Shown: positions 1 to 5,281, counted from the stretch's first letter. The stretch is 5,461 bases of DNA from Actinomycetota bacterium (GCA_023488645.1 JAMDDL010000158.1:1-5461), one strand, 5' to 3'. Notes: generated by a model from the sequence alone, not told the origin. Translations and numbers: made by a program.

Positions 1-184
1 CCTGAATATGAAACCATGTTGTATCATATCCAAAGGAAGAAGGGTTCATGGTCTTAAGGAAAATGATAAAAGGAATAATAAAACTTAAGACATATATGAT
101 AAATTTATAAAGTTTGAATAATTTTGCACTGGAGTTATTTTCAGTTAAAACCCGGGAATTGTTTATATTTAAGTTGTTCGTCAT
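1..184 (-). CDS. Partial membrane protein, N-terminus only (possible GT-C type glycosyltransferase)
   Basis: An open frame starts at the ATG at 184 (minus strand) and runs off the left edge after 61 codons. The first ~25 residues are polar and Asn/Ser-rich (MTNNLNINNS...). A strongly hydrophobic segment follows at about residues 28-43 (FIIYVLSFIIPFIIF), then a loop reading NPSSFGYDTTWFHIQ. One membrane helix followed by an extracytoplasmic loop with an acidic residue in a G-[YW]-D-[TS] setting is typical of GT-C glycosyltransferases and related polytopic proteins; that assignment is inference. The start is fixed because a TAA codon lies directly upstream in frame. The ribosome-binding site is poor (AGGGA, about 15 nt away), which lowers confidence. 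The frame reads the same way as the genes to its right and sits about 210 bp beyond the permease remnant, so it probably has its own promoter. Confidence 0.5.
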   Translation of the reverse strand, partial: MTNNLNINNSRVLTENNSSAKLFKLYKFIIYVLSFIIPFIIFLKTMNPSSFGYDTTWFHIQ

Positions 185-243
185 TTAAAATAAAGAAGTC
201 CCTTAATTTAATATTTTTAAAATCTTACCATAAAAGATATGAA

Positions 244-273
244 TTTATAAGCAACAAATTCAGACTATTACAA
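244..273 (-). promoter_or_regulatory. Possible sigma-A-type promoter for the left-edge membrane protein
   Basis: On the minus strand a TTGTAA hexamer (268-273) and a TATAAA hexamer (244-249) are separated by 18 bp, about 60 bp upstream of the ATG at 184. Hexamers and spacing are close to the vegetative consensus. In such AT-rich DNA a chance match is quite possible. The rest of the 185-396 gap shows only a weak 6-bp hairpin on the minus strand near 312-330 and no gene I can support. Confidence 0.25.
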
Positions 274-396
274 GATTGGCGTACGGAAAATAAAATATAT
301 CAAATTAAATATTCTTCGTTTCAGACAAAGAAAAGTAGTTTACAATAATATTATTTAACAGCTTCCCAAAAAGAACATCAGCAGATACTAAAATTG

Positions 397-765
397 CTAT
401 TGCTTTTTCTTTACAGATATCTTAACAACTGCCAGTATATAAAATACAATACCTGTTGCAACTAATATAAGAATACTCATAAGGAGAGAAATCTCTTTAC
501 CGTTAAAATAATAAACAACACCCATAGTTTGTTTGAAACTATTAACAGCCTGCACTGGCGCATTTTTAAAAGCAATAGACATCGGAGCATTCATCATGAT
601 CTGTCGGAATAACGCACCTGAGTAACTTATTGGGAAAATTTTTATTACAGTTTGCACAGCAGAAGGAAGAGATCTGATCGGAATATATATACCGGTTAAA
701 AAACCTATAAGCGTCCCTATTATCGTACTTTCAGTAGCAGGTATTCTTGTAATGATATTTATGCA
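397..765 (-). pseudogene. ABC-2 type transporter permease, C-terminal remnant
   Basis: The minus-strand frame from 765 to the TAG at 397-399 encodes about 122 residues that look like the last third of an ABC-2 type (drug/antibiotic exporter) permease. A hydrophobic segment (STIIGTLIGFLTGIYIPI) is followed by LPSAVQTVIKIFPISY, the re-entrant-like FRQIMM region, and a final membrane helix near the end (LLMSILILVATGIVFYIL) with a basic tail (VKKKQ). Family members are usually 240-380 residues. Here the frame is closed by a TAG at 766-768 and nothing recognisable continues upstream in any frame up to the neighbouring gene, so the start, the N-terminal helices and any ribosome-binding site are gone. 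No partner ATPase gene is in the window. A GTG at 657 opens a shorter 86-codon frame, but homology continues upstream of it, so it is not a real start. It is most likely a non-functional relic. Confidence 0.7.
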
Positions 766-920
766 CTAAGTATAAAAGCATAGCTTATTTTAATCATTAG
801 TAAGATCATCCTGTAACATAAAAACCGGACTTAAAAAAAGAAATAAAGCTAATGCTCTCCGCATAACTTTTTTTTAGAATATCTGACGCCGGTTCTGTTA
901 AGTATTTTTTAAATTTTAAA

Positions 921-2546
921 TCATTTATTATTGGTAAGGTCGCCCACCATATCAAAGTACTGTTGATTTGTAATTGCTGAAAAATCTGAAGGCCCAATAT
1001 CCTTTACCCGAAATAAATAATTGACAGTACATTGGGGCTTGGTGTTATCAGAATAGTATAAGAAGCCTAAGTCTTTAGGGCTGACATCATAATATGTTTT
1101 TAAATTCAGTGAATTGTTTTCAGACATGAATTCTTTTTCGGCAGTTGTATCTATTGGAACCCAGCCCAAACCGGGTAAATTTATTTCATTCCAGGCATGA
1201 CCGTCTGAAATTTCTCTGGACTCTTCATAAGCAATTGATCTTATCGGAGCTCCGGCAACATATTTTGCAGGAATATCGGCAGCTCTGCAGAGGGCTGCAT
1301 AAAGAATGGAGTAATCCTGACAGACTCCTTTGTCTAAATTCAATAGCTCCGATGCCTTATTAGTTTTTCTGGATTTTTGTGCGAACTTTTCATAGTCGTA
1401 CTCCAATTTGTTTTTTACAAAGCTGTATAATTTTTCTGCTATTTTGTAAGGTACAGTCTCGGTGCCAACAACCTGTTTTACTGTTTCAATTATTGCCTCA
1501 TTATTGCTGTCAATATATTTATCGCTTTTTGTATATTGCTTCAATTCTTTTTTATAAATATCTTCATCATAACTTTCCGGGTTTGTTATATCATCTTTTA
1601 AATCAAACTCCGTCATAGTTACATCGTAAAGTGCCTTTACGGATCTGGAACTGCCATCACTTATTTTTCCGAGATAAAATTTGTAAAAAGTATTACTGTT
1701 TTTATCTTTTTTCTCCTTATAATCTTTCAATTCGGTAGTTATACTGTTAATTTCCTGAAAAGGCTCTATAACTGTAGGAATATCAACACCGCAAGTTACA
1801 TCTTTAAGATTTCCGGGTCCGTTATTTTGCAAAATATATTCTACTTCTACAATACAATTATGTTTATTTAAAATTCTCAGATTATCCATATACTCAACTA
1901 CCCAGATAGTTGCAATTGCCTCATCGCTTGCCAAACCGGCGCTTGCTTTTAATGTTATGGTATAGGCTCCGGGCTCTTTGAAAATATATTTTAATTCTTT
2001 TCCTTCAAATTTCTCTCCGTTTCCCAAATCCCAGGTAAAAGTAAGTTTATTTTCCTGGCCGCCGTCATTTGCACCAGCCTCTTCTATTTTAATATCAGGC
2101 AATTTTCCTGTTGCTTTGAAATATAGGGGCTTTCCGATTTCGAAATATTTATTTCCCGAATCACTTTGTACGGTAGTTTGTGAAGAACTTTGAGAATCAT
2201 TTTGCAATAAGCCTTGTGTAGTATCCTGTGAAGAACTTTGTGAAACATTTTGCTGCTCACTTTGAGATATGCTTATATCCATTACGGAACTTGGCTGCCA
2301 GACTAATTTTTCATTTCCGTCTTTTAAATATGCCTTGGAGTAAGAGCTTGCATCTTTAAGAATCTTTTCAATACTATCGCTATTTAAAATTTTTGTATCA
2401 GATGTGATTTTGGCTAAGGCATCAGAGGTAAAACAGCATGAAGTTAATAAGGTTAATCCGAGCAATAAAGCTAAGGCAGAGAAAACAACAGTTAAAAAGT
2501 ATCTTTTTTGAGATTTAAAGAATAGAGAGTTCGAAAATACTTTCAT
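921..2546 (-). CDS. Surface lipoprotein with PKD domain and transglutaminase-like domain
   Basis: A 541-residue protein. Residues 1-37 form a lipoprotein signal peptide: basic N-region (KSQKR), hydrophobic core 17-34, and lipobox L-T-S-C with Cys37 as the predicted lipidated residue, so the protein should sit on the outer membrane face. A low-complexity Ser/Gln linker covers about 92-130. A PKD-like beta-sandwich follows (about 134-218), with the hallmark WDLGNG at 172-177 and EPGAYTITL at 191-199. The middle (220-345) resembles an extracellular beta domain I cannot name. The transglutaminase-like core spans about 365-470: catalytic Cys409 in GVCQDYS, His450 in DGHAWNE and Asp466 in GWVPIDTT, so the papain-like triad is complete. 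Such proteins cleave or cross-link peptides or glycopeptides at the cell surface; the substrate is unknown. The ATG has a good Shine-Dalgarno (AAAGGAAG, 6 nt spacing), and a TATAAT lies at 2576-2581. The flanking minus-strand gene is only a relic, so it is probably monocistronic. Confidence 0.9.
   Translation of the reverse strand: MKVFSNSLFFKSQKRYFLTVVFSALALLLGLTLLTSCCFTSDALAKITSDTKILNSDSIEKILKDASSYSKAYLKDGNEKLVWQPSSVMDISISQSEQQNVSQSSSQDTTQGLLQNDSQSSSQTTVQSDSGNKYFEIGKPLYFKATGKLPDIKIEEAGANDGGQENKLTFTWDLGNGEKFEGKELKYIFKEPGAYTITLKASAGLASDEAIATIWVVEYMDNLRILNKHNCIVEVEYILQNNGPGNLKDVTCGVDIPTVIEPFQEINSITTELKDYKEKKDKNSNTFYKFYLGKISDGSSRSVKALYDVTMTEFDLKDDITNPESYDEDIYKKELKQYTKSDKYIDSNNEAIIETVKQVVGTETVPYKIAEKLYSFVKNKLEYDYEKFAQKSRKTNKASELLNLDKGVCQDYSILYAALCRAADIPAKYVAGAPIRSIAYEESREISDGHAWNEINLPGLGWVPIDTTAEKEFMSENNSLNLKTYYDVSPKDLGFLYYSDNTKPQCTVNYLFRVKDIGPSDFSAITNQQYFDMVGDLTNNK
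2179..2240 (-). repeat. Imperfect Ser/Gln codon repeats within the lipoprotein linker
   Basis: The 14-mer TGTGAAGAACTTTG (plus strand) occurs at 2179-2192 and again at 2227-2240, exactly 48 bp (16 codons) apart. Related CTTTG/TTTTG-spaced units lie between and after. On the coding strand these give Q-S-S-S-Q and S-Q-N-V-S-Q type peptides. The layout suggests the linker grew by in-frame tandem duplication, as is common in surface-protein spacers. Confidence 0.6.
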
Positions 2547-2855
2547 ATACCACTTCCTTTTAGAGAAGCCTTATAATTATATTAATAAAATTTTAAAACT
2601 TTATCGAACAATCTGCAATAGAAGGAATTGATTTCTGCAATTCAGACACTATGTATGCAAAAATATTTATTTCAGATAAAAAATGATCATAGTTTTAAAA
2701 ATAGGAAATAAAATTAATGCTTTTTCTACCCTGGATTTATTGCCAGTATAGACAAAGTAATCAGTTCTTTGCTGGTTCATAGCCAGATGTTTTAATTTTT
2801 TTTATCATAGCTACCATCTCATAAATTTTTTTACCAATTTTACCCAGTCTTGCCA
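2547..2855. other. Intergenic stretch: lipoprotein promoter region and intron 3' exon
   Basis: These 309 bases lie between the lipoprotein start and the intron 3' end. The part near 2547-2610 holds the lipoprotein ribosome-binding site (2553-2560) and a TATAAT -10 candidate (2576-2581, minus strand) without a convincing -35. Bases 2610-2760 are AT-rich and I see nothing further in them. Bases 2761-2855 are the 3' exon of the intron; they contain a short open frame and one arm of an inverted repeat, both described separately. Confidence 0.5.
2761..2853 (-). other. Short open frame in the intron 3' exon
   Basis: Directly after the intron 3' end, the minus strand has a 30-codon open frame beginning ARLGKIGKKIYEMV and ending SGYEPAKN before TGA at 2761-2763. 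The composition (alternating lysines and aliphatics, GYEPA tail) looks protein-like, and joining the exons would place ATG in front of it. There is no ribosome-binding site. I do not recognise a family. It could be a tiny gene, the tail of a decayed one, or chance. Confidence 0.2.
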
Positions 2856-2890
2856 ATCGAGTAGGAGGAGGGCTTCGCCCTCCGACCTCT
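2856..2890 (-). ncRNA. Group II intron domain VI with branch-point adenosine
   Basis: The minus strand folds as GAGAGG, then a perfect 7-bp stem GGAGGGC/GCCCTCC (2877-2883 with 2867-2873) capped by GAA, then CCT-A-CTC. The lower pairs GAG/CTC and AGG/CCT leave a single bulged A at 2862, the seventh nucleotide from the intron 3' end. Group II branch adenosines sit 7 or 8 nt from the 3' splice site, so this domain looks functional. Confidence 0.75.
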
Positions 2891-2927
2891 CACACCACCG
2901 TACGTACCGTTCGGTATAAGGCGGTTC
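2891..2927 (-). ncRNA. Group II intron domain V (catalytic hairpin)
   Basis: Minus-strand sequence from GAACCGCC to GGTGGTGTG. The lower helix ACCGCC/GGTGGT contains a CGC triad with the expected central G-U pair. The upper helix TACC/GGTA is capped by GAAC, and a two-base CG bulge lies on the 3' side. One pair between triad and bulge is changed: the 5' strand has TTA facing TAC, giving a T-C mismatch at one position. Otherwise the catalytic core appears complete. Confidence 0.75.
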
Positions 2928-2934
2928 AATAGAA

Positions 2935-3316
2935 TTAATGCACTAATGAGTATCTTTGCACTACTGATTGAAAACCTAAATTCTTCAGGTAATCATTGGT
3001 TAATGTTGCCTGAAGAACTGGACTGTTCACCATTTTGTTTTAGGAATGGCAGGAGTTCTTCTATGCTCATACCATCAACTCCATGACTTCCCTTATTTTG
3101 CATAACCCTCTTATATGCAAGATTTAAGTTATGCCTGTCAAGGATTTTCTCAAGCAGTCTATCGGGATACTCACTGACATTGTTTTCTTTGTTTTGGCAC
3201 ATGGAAGAACTACTGGGCACTCCTGCGCTACTTTCAAGTTCCACTCTATCCTTGCACAGGTAGTCTCCATTGCTGTGGAGTTGTCTGCTTTTATCGTATT
3301 TCTTCGTATGTTTCAA
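2935..3316 (-). pseudogene. ltrA: Group II intron reverse transcriptase/maturase, internally deleted and frameshifted
   Basis: The frame opens at a TTG at 3314-3316 behind an AATAGGAGG ribosome-binding site (spacing about 11). Residues 1-52 are a polar N-terminal extension. Residues 54-98 (LLEKILDRHNLNLAYKRV, NKGSHGVDGMSIEELL) match the RT0/RT1 start of group II maturases. The frame then leaves homology and ends at 2993. In the next frame, minus strand, codons ending at the TAA at 2935-2937 read NSPVLQATLTNDYLKNLGF and end RYSLVH, the typical C-terminus of the same family. About 340 residues are missing between, including RT2-RT7, the YADD active site and most of the X/thumb domain. No active enzyme can be made. 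The junction lies near 3023-3028. Confidence 0.85.
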
Positions 3317-3730
3317 ACTCTTGAAAACCTCCTATTGTTACAGTCCTTCCCTTAATTTTAAGGTACTATGACCTCTGCTGACTTCTGGCAGCTTAAGCCA
3401 TACATCACTGTATGGGTTTCCGCTTCTAAGTTCATATCCACAGAATACTGCCAGACCTCCCCGGGTAAGAACGCTTACTTTCACTCCATATATCTGCTGC
3501 ATTTACACAGCCTGTTTCGGATAGTTTAGAGCTTCGTTTTGTATAGCAAACTCACCCAATAGGGCTGTGCCTTATATGCAGTTTCTGTTCGTCAGACCAG
3601 AGCTTTGCCTCTAACTTCCTTCAGATTCCACCTCACGATGGACACCCTTGTCTTTGGCTAACGGTTGGCACTATCAACCCCCGTATTGGTCTTTCACCGA
3701 CCAGTAAGCGCCCATGCCGAGCGCACTATA

Positions 3731-3766
3731 AGTTGTGGTTATGCCGAGCTCGGCATAACCACAACT
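3731..3766. repeat. Perfect 36-bp palindrome next to the intron 5' splice site
   Basis: The sequence is its own exact reverse complement over 36 bases: the half AGTTGTGGTTATGCCGAG is followed by its complement, centred on GAGCTC at 3746-3751. As single strand it could form a 16-bp stem with a 4-base loop. On the plus strand it is followed by CTCTTTTGG, on the minus strand by TATA and then the intron. It could act as a bidirectional terminator, a protein-binding site or a mobile-element hairpin. Its place directly before a class C-like intron agrees with the known preference of these introns for terminator-like hairpins. Confidence 0.9.
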
Positions 3767-3803
3767 CTTTTGGATGACAAGACGGGCTGACAATAAACAA
3801 AAA

Positions 3804-3832
3804 TTGAATTAAGAATTCTTATCAGTTAAAAT
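3804..3832 (+). promoter_or_regulatory. Promoter of the MNT/HEPN operon with palindrome in the spacer
   Basis: TTGAAT (3804-3809) and TAAAAT (3827-3832) are separated by exactly 17 bp, giving a good vegetative-type promoter. Transcription would start near 3839, about 30 nt before the MNT start codon. The spacer begins with the perfect 12-bp palindrome TAAGAATTCTTA (3810-3821). That is where a repressor dimer would block RNA polymerase, so it is a candidate operator for autoregulation, a common arrangement for toxin-antitoxin operons. Confidence 0.45.
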
Positions 3833-3869
3833 ATCTTATAACGATAATTACAATGCAGGTGAACAGGAA

Positions 3870-4220
3870 ATGAAATTTTTAAAAGAAAAAAACAAAATTT
3901 TAAGTAAAAAAGAATTATATGCACTTTCTAAATTGAAAAATGAATTGTTAAAAAACTTTCCTGGAGCAGAGTTGATTTTATTTGGGTCAAAAGCCAGAGG
4001 TGATTTTACTGACTTTTCTGATTTAGATGTTTTAATACTAGTTGATCAGGAAGTGGACTATGAGCTAAAGGATAAGATTATAGAAATTGCATATGATATT
4101 GAGCTGGAAAATGATATTGTATTTGGACTTATAATTGAAAATAAAAAATCCTGGAGATCTTCAAGATACAGAGTGATGCCCCTTTATAAAAATGTTGTAA
4201 AAGAAGGTGCTATTATTTGA
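3870..4220 (+). CDS. MNT-domain minimal nucleotidyltransferase (MntA-like antitoxin)
   Basis: A 116-residue protein of the minimal nucleotidyltransferase fold (DNA polymerase beta-like superfamily). The signature GSX10DXD is exact: Gly39-Ser40, ten residues, then Asp51-Leu52-Asp53 (LFGSKARGDFTDFSDLDVLI). Asp82 in NDIVF is a plausible third metal-binding acid. A short helical N-terminus precedes the domain and there is no membrane segment. In studied MNT/HEPN pairs, MntA transfers AMP from ATP onto the HEPN partner and so silences it; this role is inferred here from motif and neighbour. The ATG has a good Shine-Dalgarno (AGGTGA, 7 nt spacing). The gene overlaps the next by 4 nt (TTGA), which implies translational coupling. 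At 116 residues it is somewhat shorter than the ~139-residue MntA of Shewanella, but motif and fold appear complete. Confidence 0.88.
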   Translation: MKFLKEKNKILSKKELYALSKLKNELLKNFPGAELILFGSKARGDFTDFSDLDVLILVDQEVDYELKDKIIEIAYDIELENDIVFGLIIENKKSWRSSRYRVMPLYKNVVKEGAII

Positions 4221-4624
4221 AAAGTGAACTTGTTGATTTAATAAAATACCGTTTAAAAAAATCAAATGAAACATTAGCGGATGCAAAAATAATGTTTGAA
4301 AAAGCATCCCTTACTTCTATAGTAAATAGGATATATTATGCTATGTTTTATGCAGTAAATGGTCTTTTACTATCTAAAAATTTTTCATCATCAAAACATT
4401 CAGGGGTAAGAGCCCTCCTTAATAAGGAATTTATAAATAAGGGATTGGTTGATAAAGAATTAGGAAAATTCTATTCAAAGATATTTGAGGAAAGACAAGA
4501 GGGTGATTATAAAGATTTTGCAAAGTTTGATAATGAGACTGTTAAAAATTGGTTAAACAGTGCAGAAGATTTTATAAATAAAATTGAAAAATTAACTATA
4601 AATATTATTGATAAAAATTTATAA
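4217..4624 (+). CDS. HEPN domain protein (UPF0332-like), partner of the MNT nucleotidyltransferase
   Basis: A 135-residue all-helical protein. It has the features of the PF05168/UPF0332 branch of HEPN proteins: NRIYYAMFYAVNGLLL (37-52) in the second helix, KHSGVRALLNKEF (60-72), and FEERQEGDYKDF (90-101). HEPN proteins are often RNases or nucleotidyltransferase partners. The best-known HepT toxins carry R-X4-6-H near the third helix; here the matching region reads R93-Q-E-G-D-Y98 with no histidine, so ribonuclease activity is uncertain, while Tyr98 could be a modification site. The start is TTG at 4217, overlapping the MNT stop, with AAGGTG 7 nt upstream; no other in-frame start fits. It forms a two-gene unit with the MNT gene, probably toxin and antitoxin, though a non-toxic nucleotidyltransferase complex is also possible. 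Confidence 0.85.
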   Translation: MKSELVDLIKYRLKKSNETLADAKIMFEKASLTSIVNRIYYAMFYAVNGLLLSKNFSSSKHSGVRALLNKEFINKGLVDKELGKFYSKIFEERQEGDYKDFAKFDNETVKNWLNSAEDFINKIEKLTINIIDKNL

Positions 4625-4626
4625 GA

Positions 4627-4911
4627 ATGTTTCTCGCACCCAGTATACATAAGATTTTTGAATATATTTCAAGAGACAATAAGTCAGCAGCAATTAGATG
4701 GGTTAAGGAAATAGAACGACAAATTGTTACATTGGAAAATTTTCCCTTGCGCTGCCAGATTATCCCTGAAGCACAGTGATTAGGGAGAAAATACCGCCAT
4801 CTCATTTATGGTAATTATAGAACTATTTTCAGAGTTGAAGAATCATATGTAATAATATTACGAATTATGCATAGTGCCCGATTGCTTGATCAGCAGATAT
4901 TAGAGAAATAA
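4627..4911 (+). pseudogene. RelE/ParE-family toxin, broken by an in-frame stop
   Basis: A 94-codon frame from ATG (4627) to TAA (4909-4911) reads as a RelE/ParE-superfamily toxin apart from TGA at codon 51 (4777-4779). Before the stop: LAPSIHKIFEYISRDNKSAA, then IRWVKEIERQIVTLENFP and IIPEAQ, matching the two N-terminal helices. After it: LGRKYRHLIYGNYRTIFRV, then VIILRIMHSARLL, matching the C-terminal beta-sheet and the catalytic Arg/His-rich strands. Both halves are in one frame, so a single substitution (for example CGA to TGA) explains the break. These toxins are usually mRNA interferases or gyrase poisons of about 85-100 residues. The N-terminus may lack a few residues of the first strand and no clear ribosome-binding site is seen. 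It lies 2 bases behind the HEPN gene. No cognate antitoxin gene is visible on either side. Confidence 0.8.
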
Positions 4912-5071
4912 GTTTAAACACTTTGCTAATTCAGTTTGGGTTATCTTTTTCTTTTTCATCTGTTACTGTATCATGCCCCCTATTTATTTTTTAAGAAGCA
5001 TTATATAGCTTTGTTTATCTGGGGTGGTACAATAGCCCTGAAAAAAACTAGCCCTAAATGGTACATAGTGG

Positions 5072-5281
5072 GTGAAAAATCACAAAACAGGAGATTTCCT
5101 CATAGCAGAACCGGGAAAGGCATTAATAGATAGTCTTTACCTGTCAGCAAGAAAGAAAAAACAGTTCAGATATTTTCCTGAACTTTATTTTCCAAAGTCT
5201 TTTAGTTTTGAAAAGGCTGGTCAATGGGCAGAGAAGATTCCTTATTTAAGAATAAAAATAAGACCGGCGTCAGGTTTGTAG
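5072..5281 (+). pseudogene. Fragment of an AbiEi-like (type IV) antitoxin, C-terminal region
   Basis: The plus-strand frame reads TGDFLIAEPGKALIDSLYL, then SARKKKQFRYFPEL and FSFEKAGQWAEKIPYLRIK. The motif IA-x-P-x-KAL-[IL]-D-x-LYL, followed by a basic stretch and a short helical tail, is what I associate with the C-terminal half of AbiEi-family antitoxins (type IV systems). Full proteins are around 180-280 residues with an N-terminal winged helix. The frame is closed upstream by TAG at 5066-5068, and 4912-5071 shows only scraps in other frames (for example ALYSFVYLGWY near 4998) that may be decayed sequence of the same gene. The 3' end overlaps the oppositely oriented coding frame at 5242, so the last part (5242-5281) is probably not homologous. 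No AbiEii-type nucleotidyltransferase toxin is in the window. It is treated as a relic; the GTG at 5072 is only a boundary, not a proposed start. Confidence 0.5.

Larger units (their letters stand above)
2856..3726 (-). mobile_element. Group II intron (class C-like), internally deleted
   Basis: Read on the minus strand, the element begins GTGCGCTCGGCATGGGCGC, the GUGYG 5' end consensus plus the first paired stem (GCGCTC with GGGCGC). GGTC/GACC with a GGTGAAA loop follows. Then come segments typical of bacterial group II domain I-III RNA: GCAAGGGTGTCC, GGTGGAATCTGAAGGAAG, GGTCTGACGAACA, and AGAAGTCAGCAGAGGTCATA (3361-3395 region). An ORF remnant occupies domain IV. Domain V and domain VI follow, and the element ends CTACTCGAT at 2856. 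An intact relative with its reverse transcriptase would be roughly 1.9-2.5 kb; this copy is 871 bp. The maturase resembles class C enzymes such as GsI-IIC, the domain V triad reads CGC as in class C introns, and the insertion lies beside a strong hairpin. Excision would need a maturase supplied from elsewhere. Confidence 0.88.

Noticed and set aside
124..348. Plus-strand open frame of 74 codons
   Set aside because: Starts with TTG, has no ribosome-binding site and no family resemblance; it lies partly opposite the left-edge membrane protein, which is the better reading.
790..864. Minus-strand 24-codon hydrophobic frame (MRRALALFLFFLSPVF...)
   Set aside because: No ribosome-binding site, very short, in an AT-rich gap where hydrophobic codons arise by chance. 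It could be decayed permease sequence but I cannot show that.
2591..2700. 10-bp inverted repeat TTTTAAAACT (2591-2600) and AGTTTTAAAA (2691-2700)
   Set aside because: Almost pure A/T in an AT-rich gap and 90 bp apart; easily due to chance.
3131..3355. Plus-strand open frame across the intron ORF
   Set aside because: It is the complement of the maturase remnant and domain IV and shows no family features.
3731..3766. Integron attC site as the intron target
   Set aside because: The palindrome is perfect, lacks the unpaired extrahelical bases and the R-box sequences of attC sites, and no integrase or cassette is present.
4777..4779. TGA read as a sense codon (recoding) in the RelE/ParE-like gene
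   Set aside because: TGA ends the MNT gene in a coupled TTGA overlap and tryptophan elsewhere is TGG, so TGA appears to be a normal stop; a nonsense mutation is simpler.
4605..4805. Minus-strand open frame opposite the RelE/ParE relic
   Set aside because: The plus-strand frame has clear family motifs on both sides of the stop; this is only its shadow.
4912..4970. Terminator after the MNT/HEPN/RelE run
   Set aside because: A T-rich tract is present (4947-4957) but only a 4-bp stem can be drawn before it, too weak to call.
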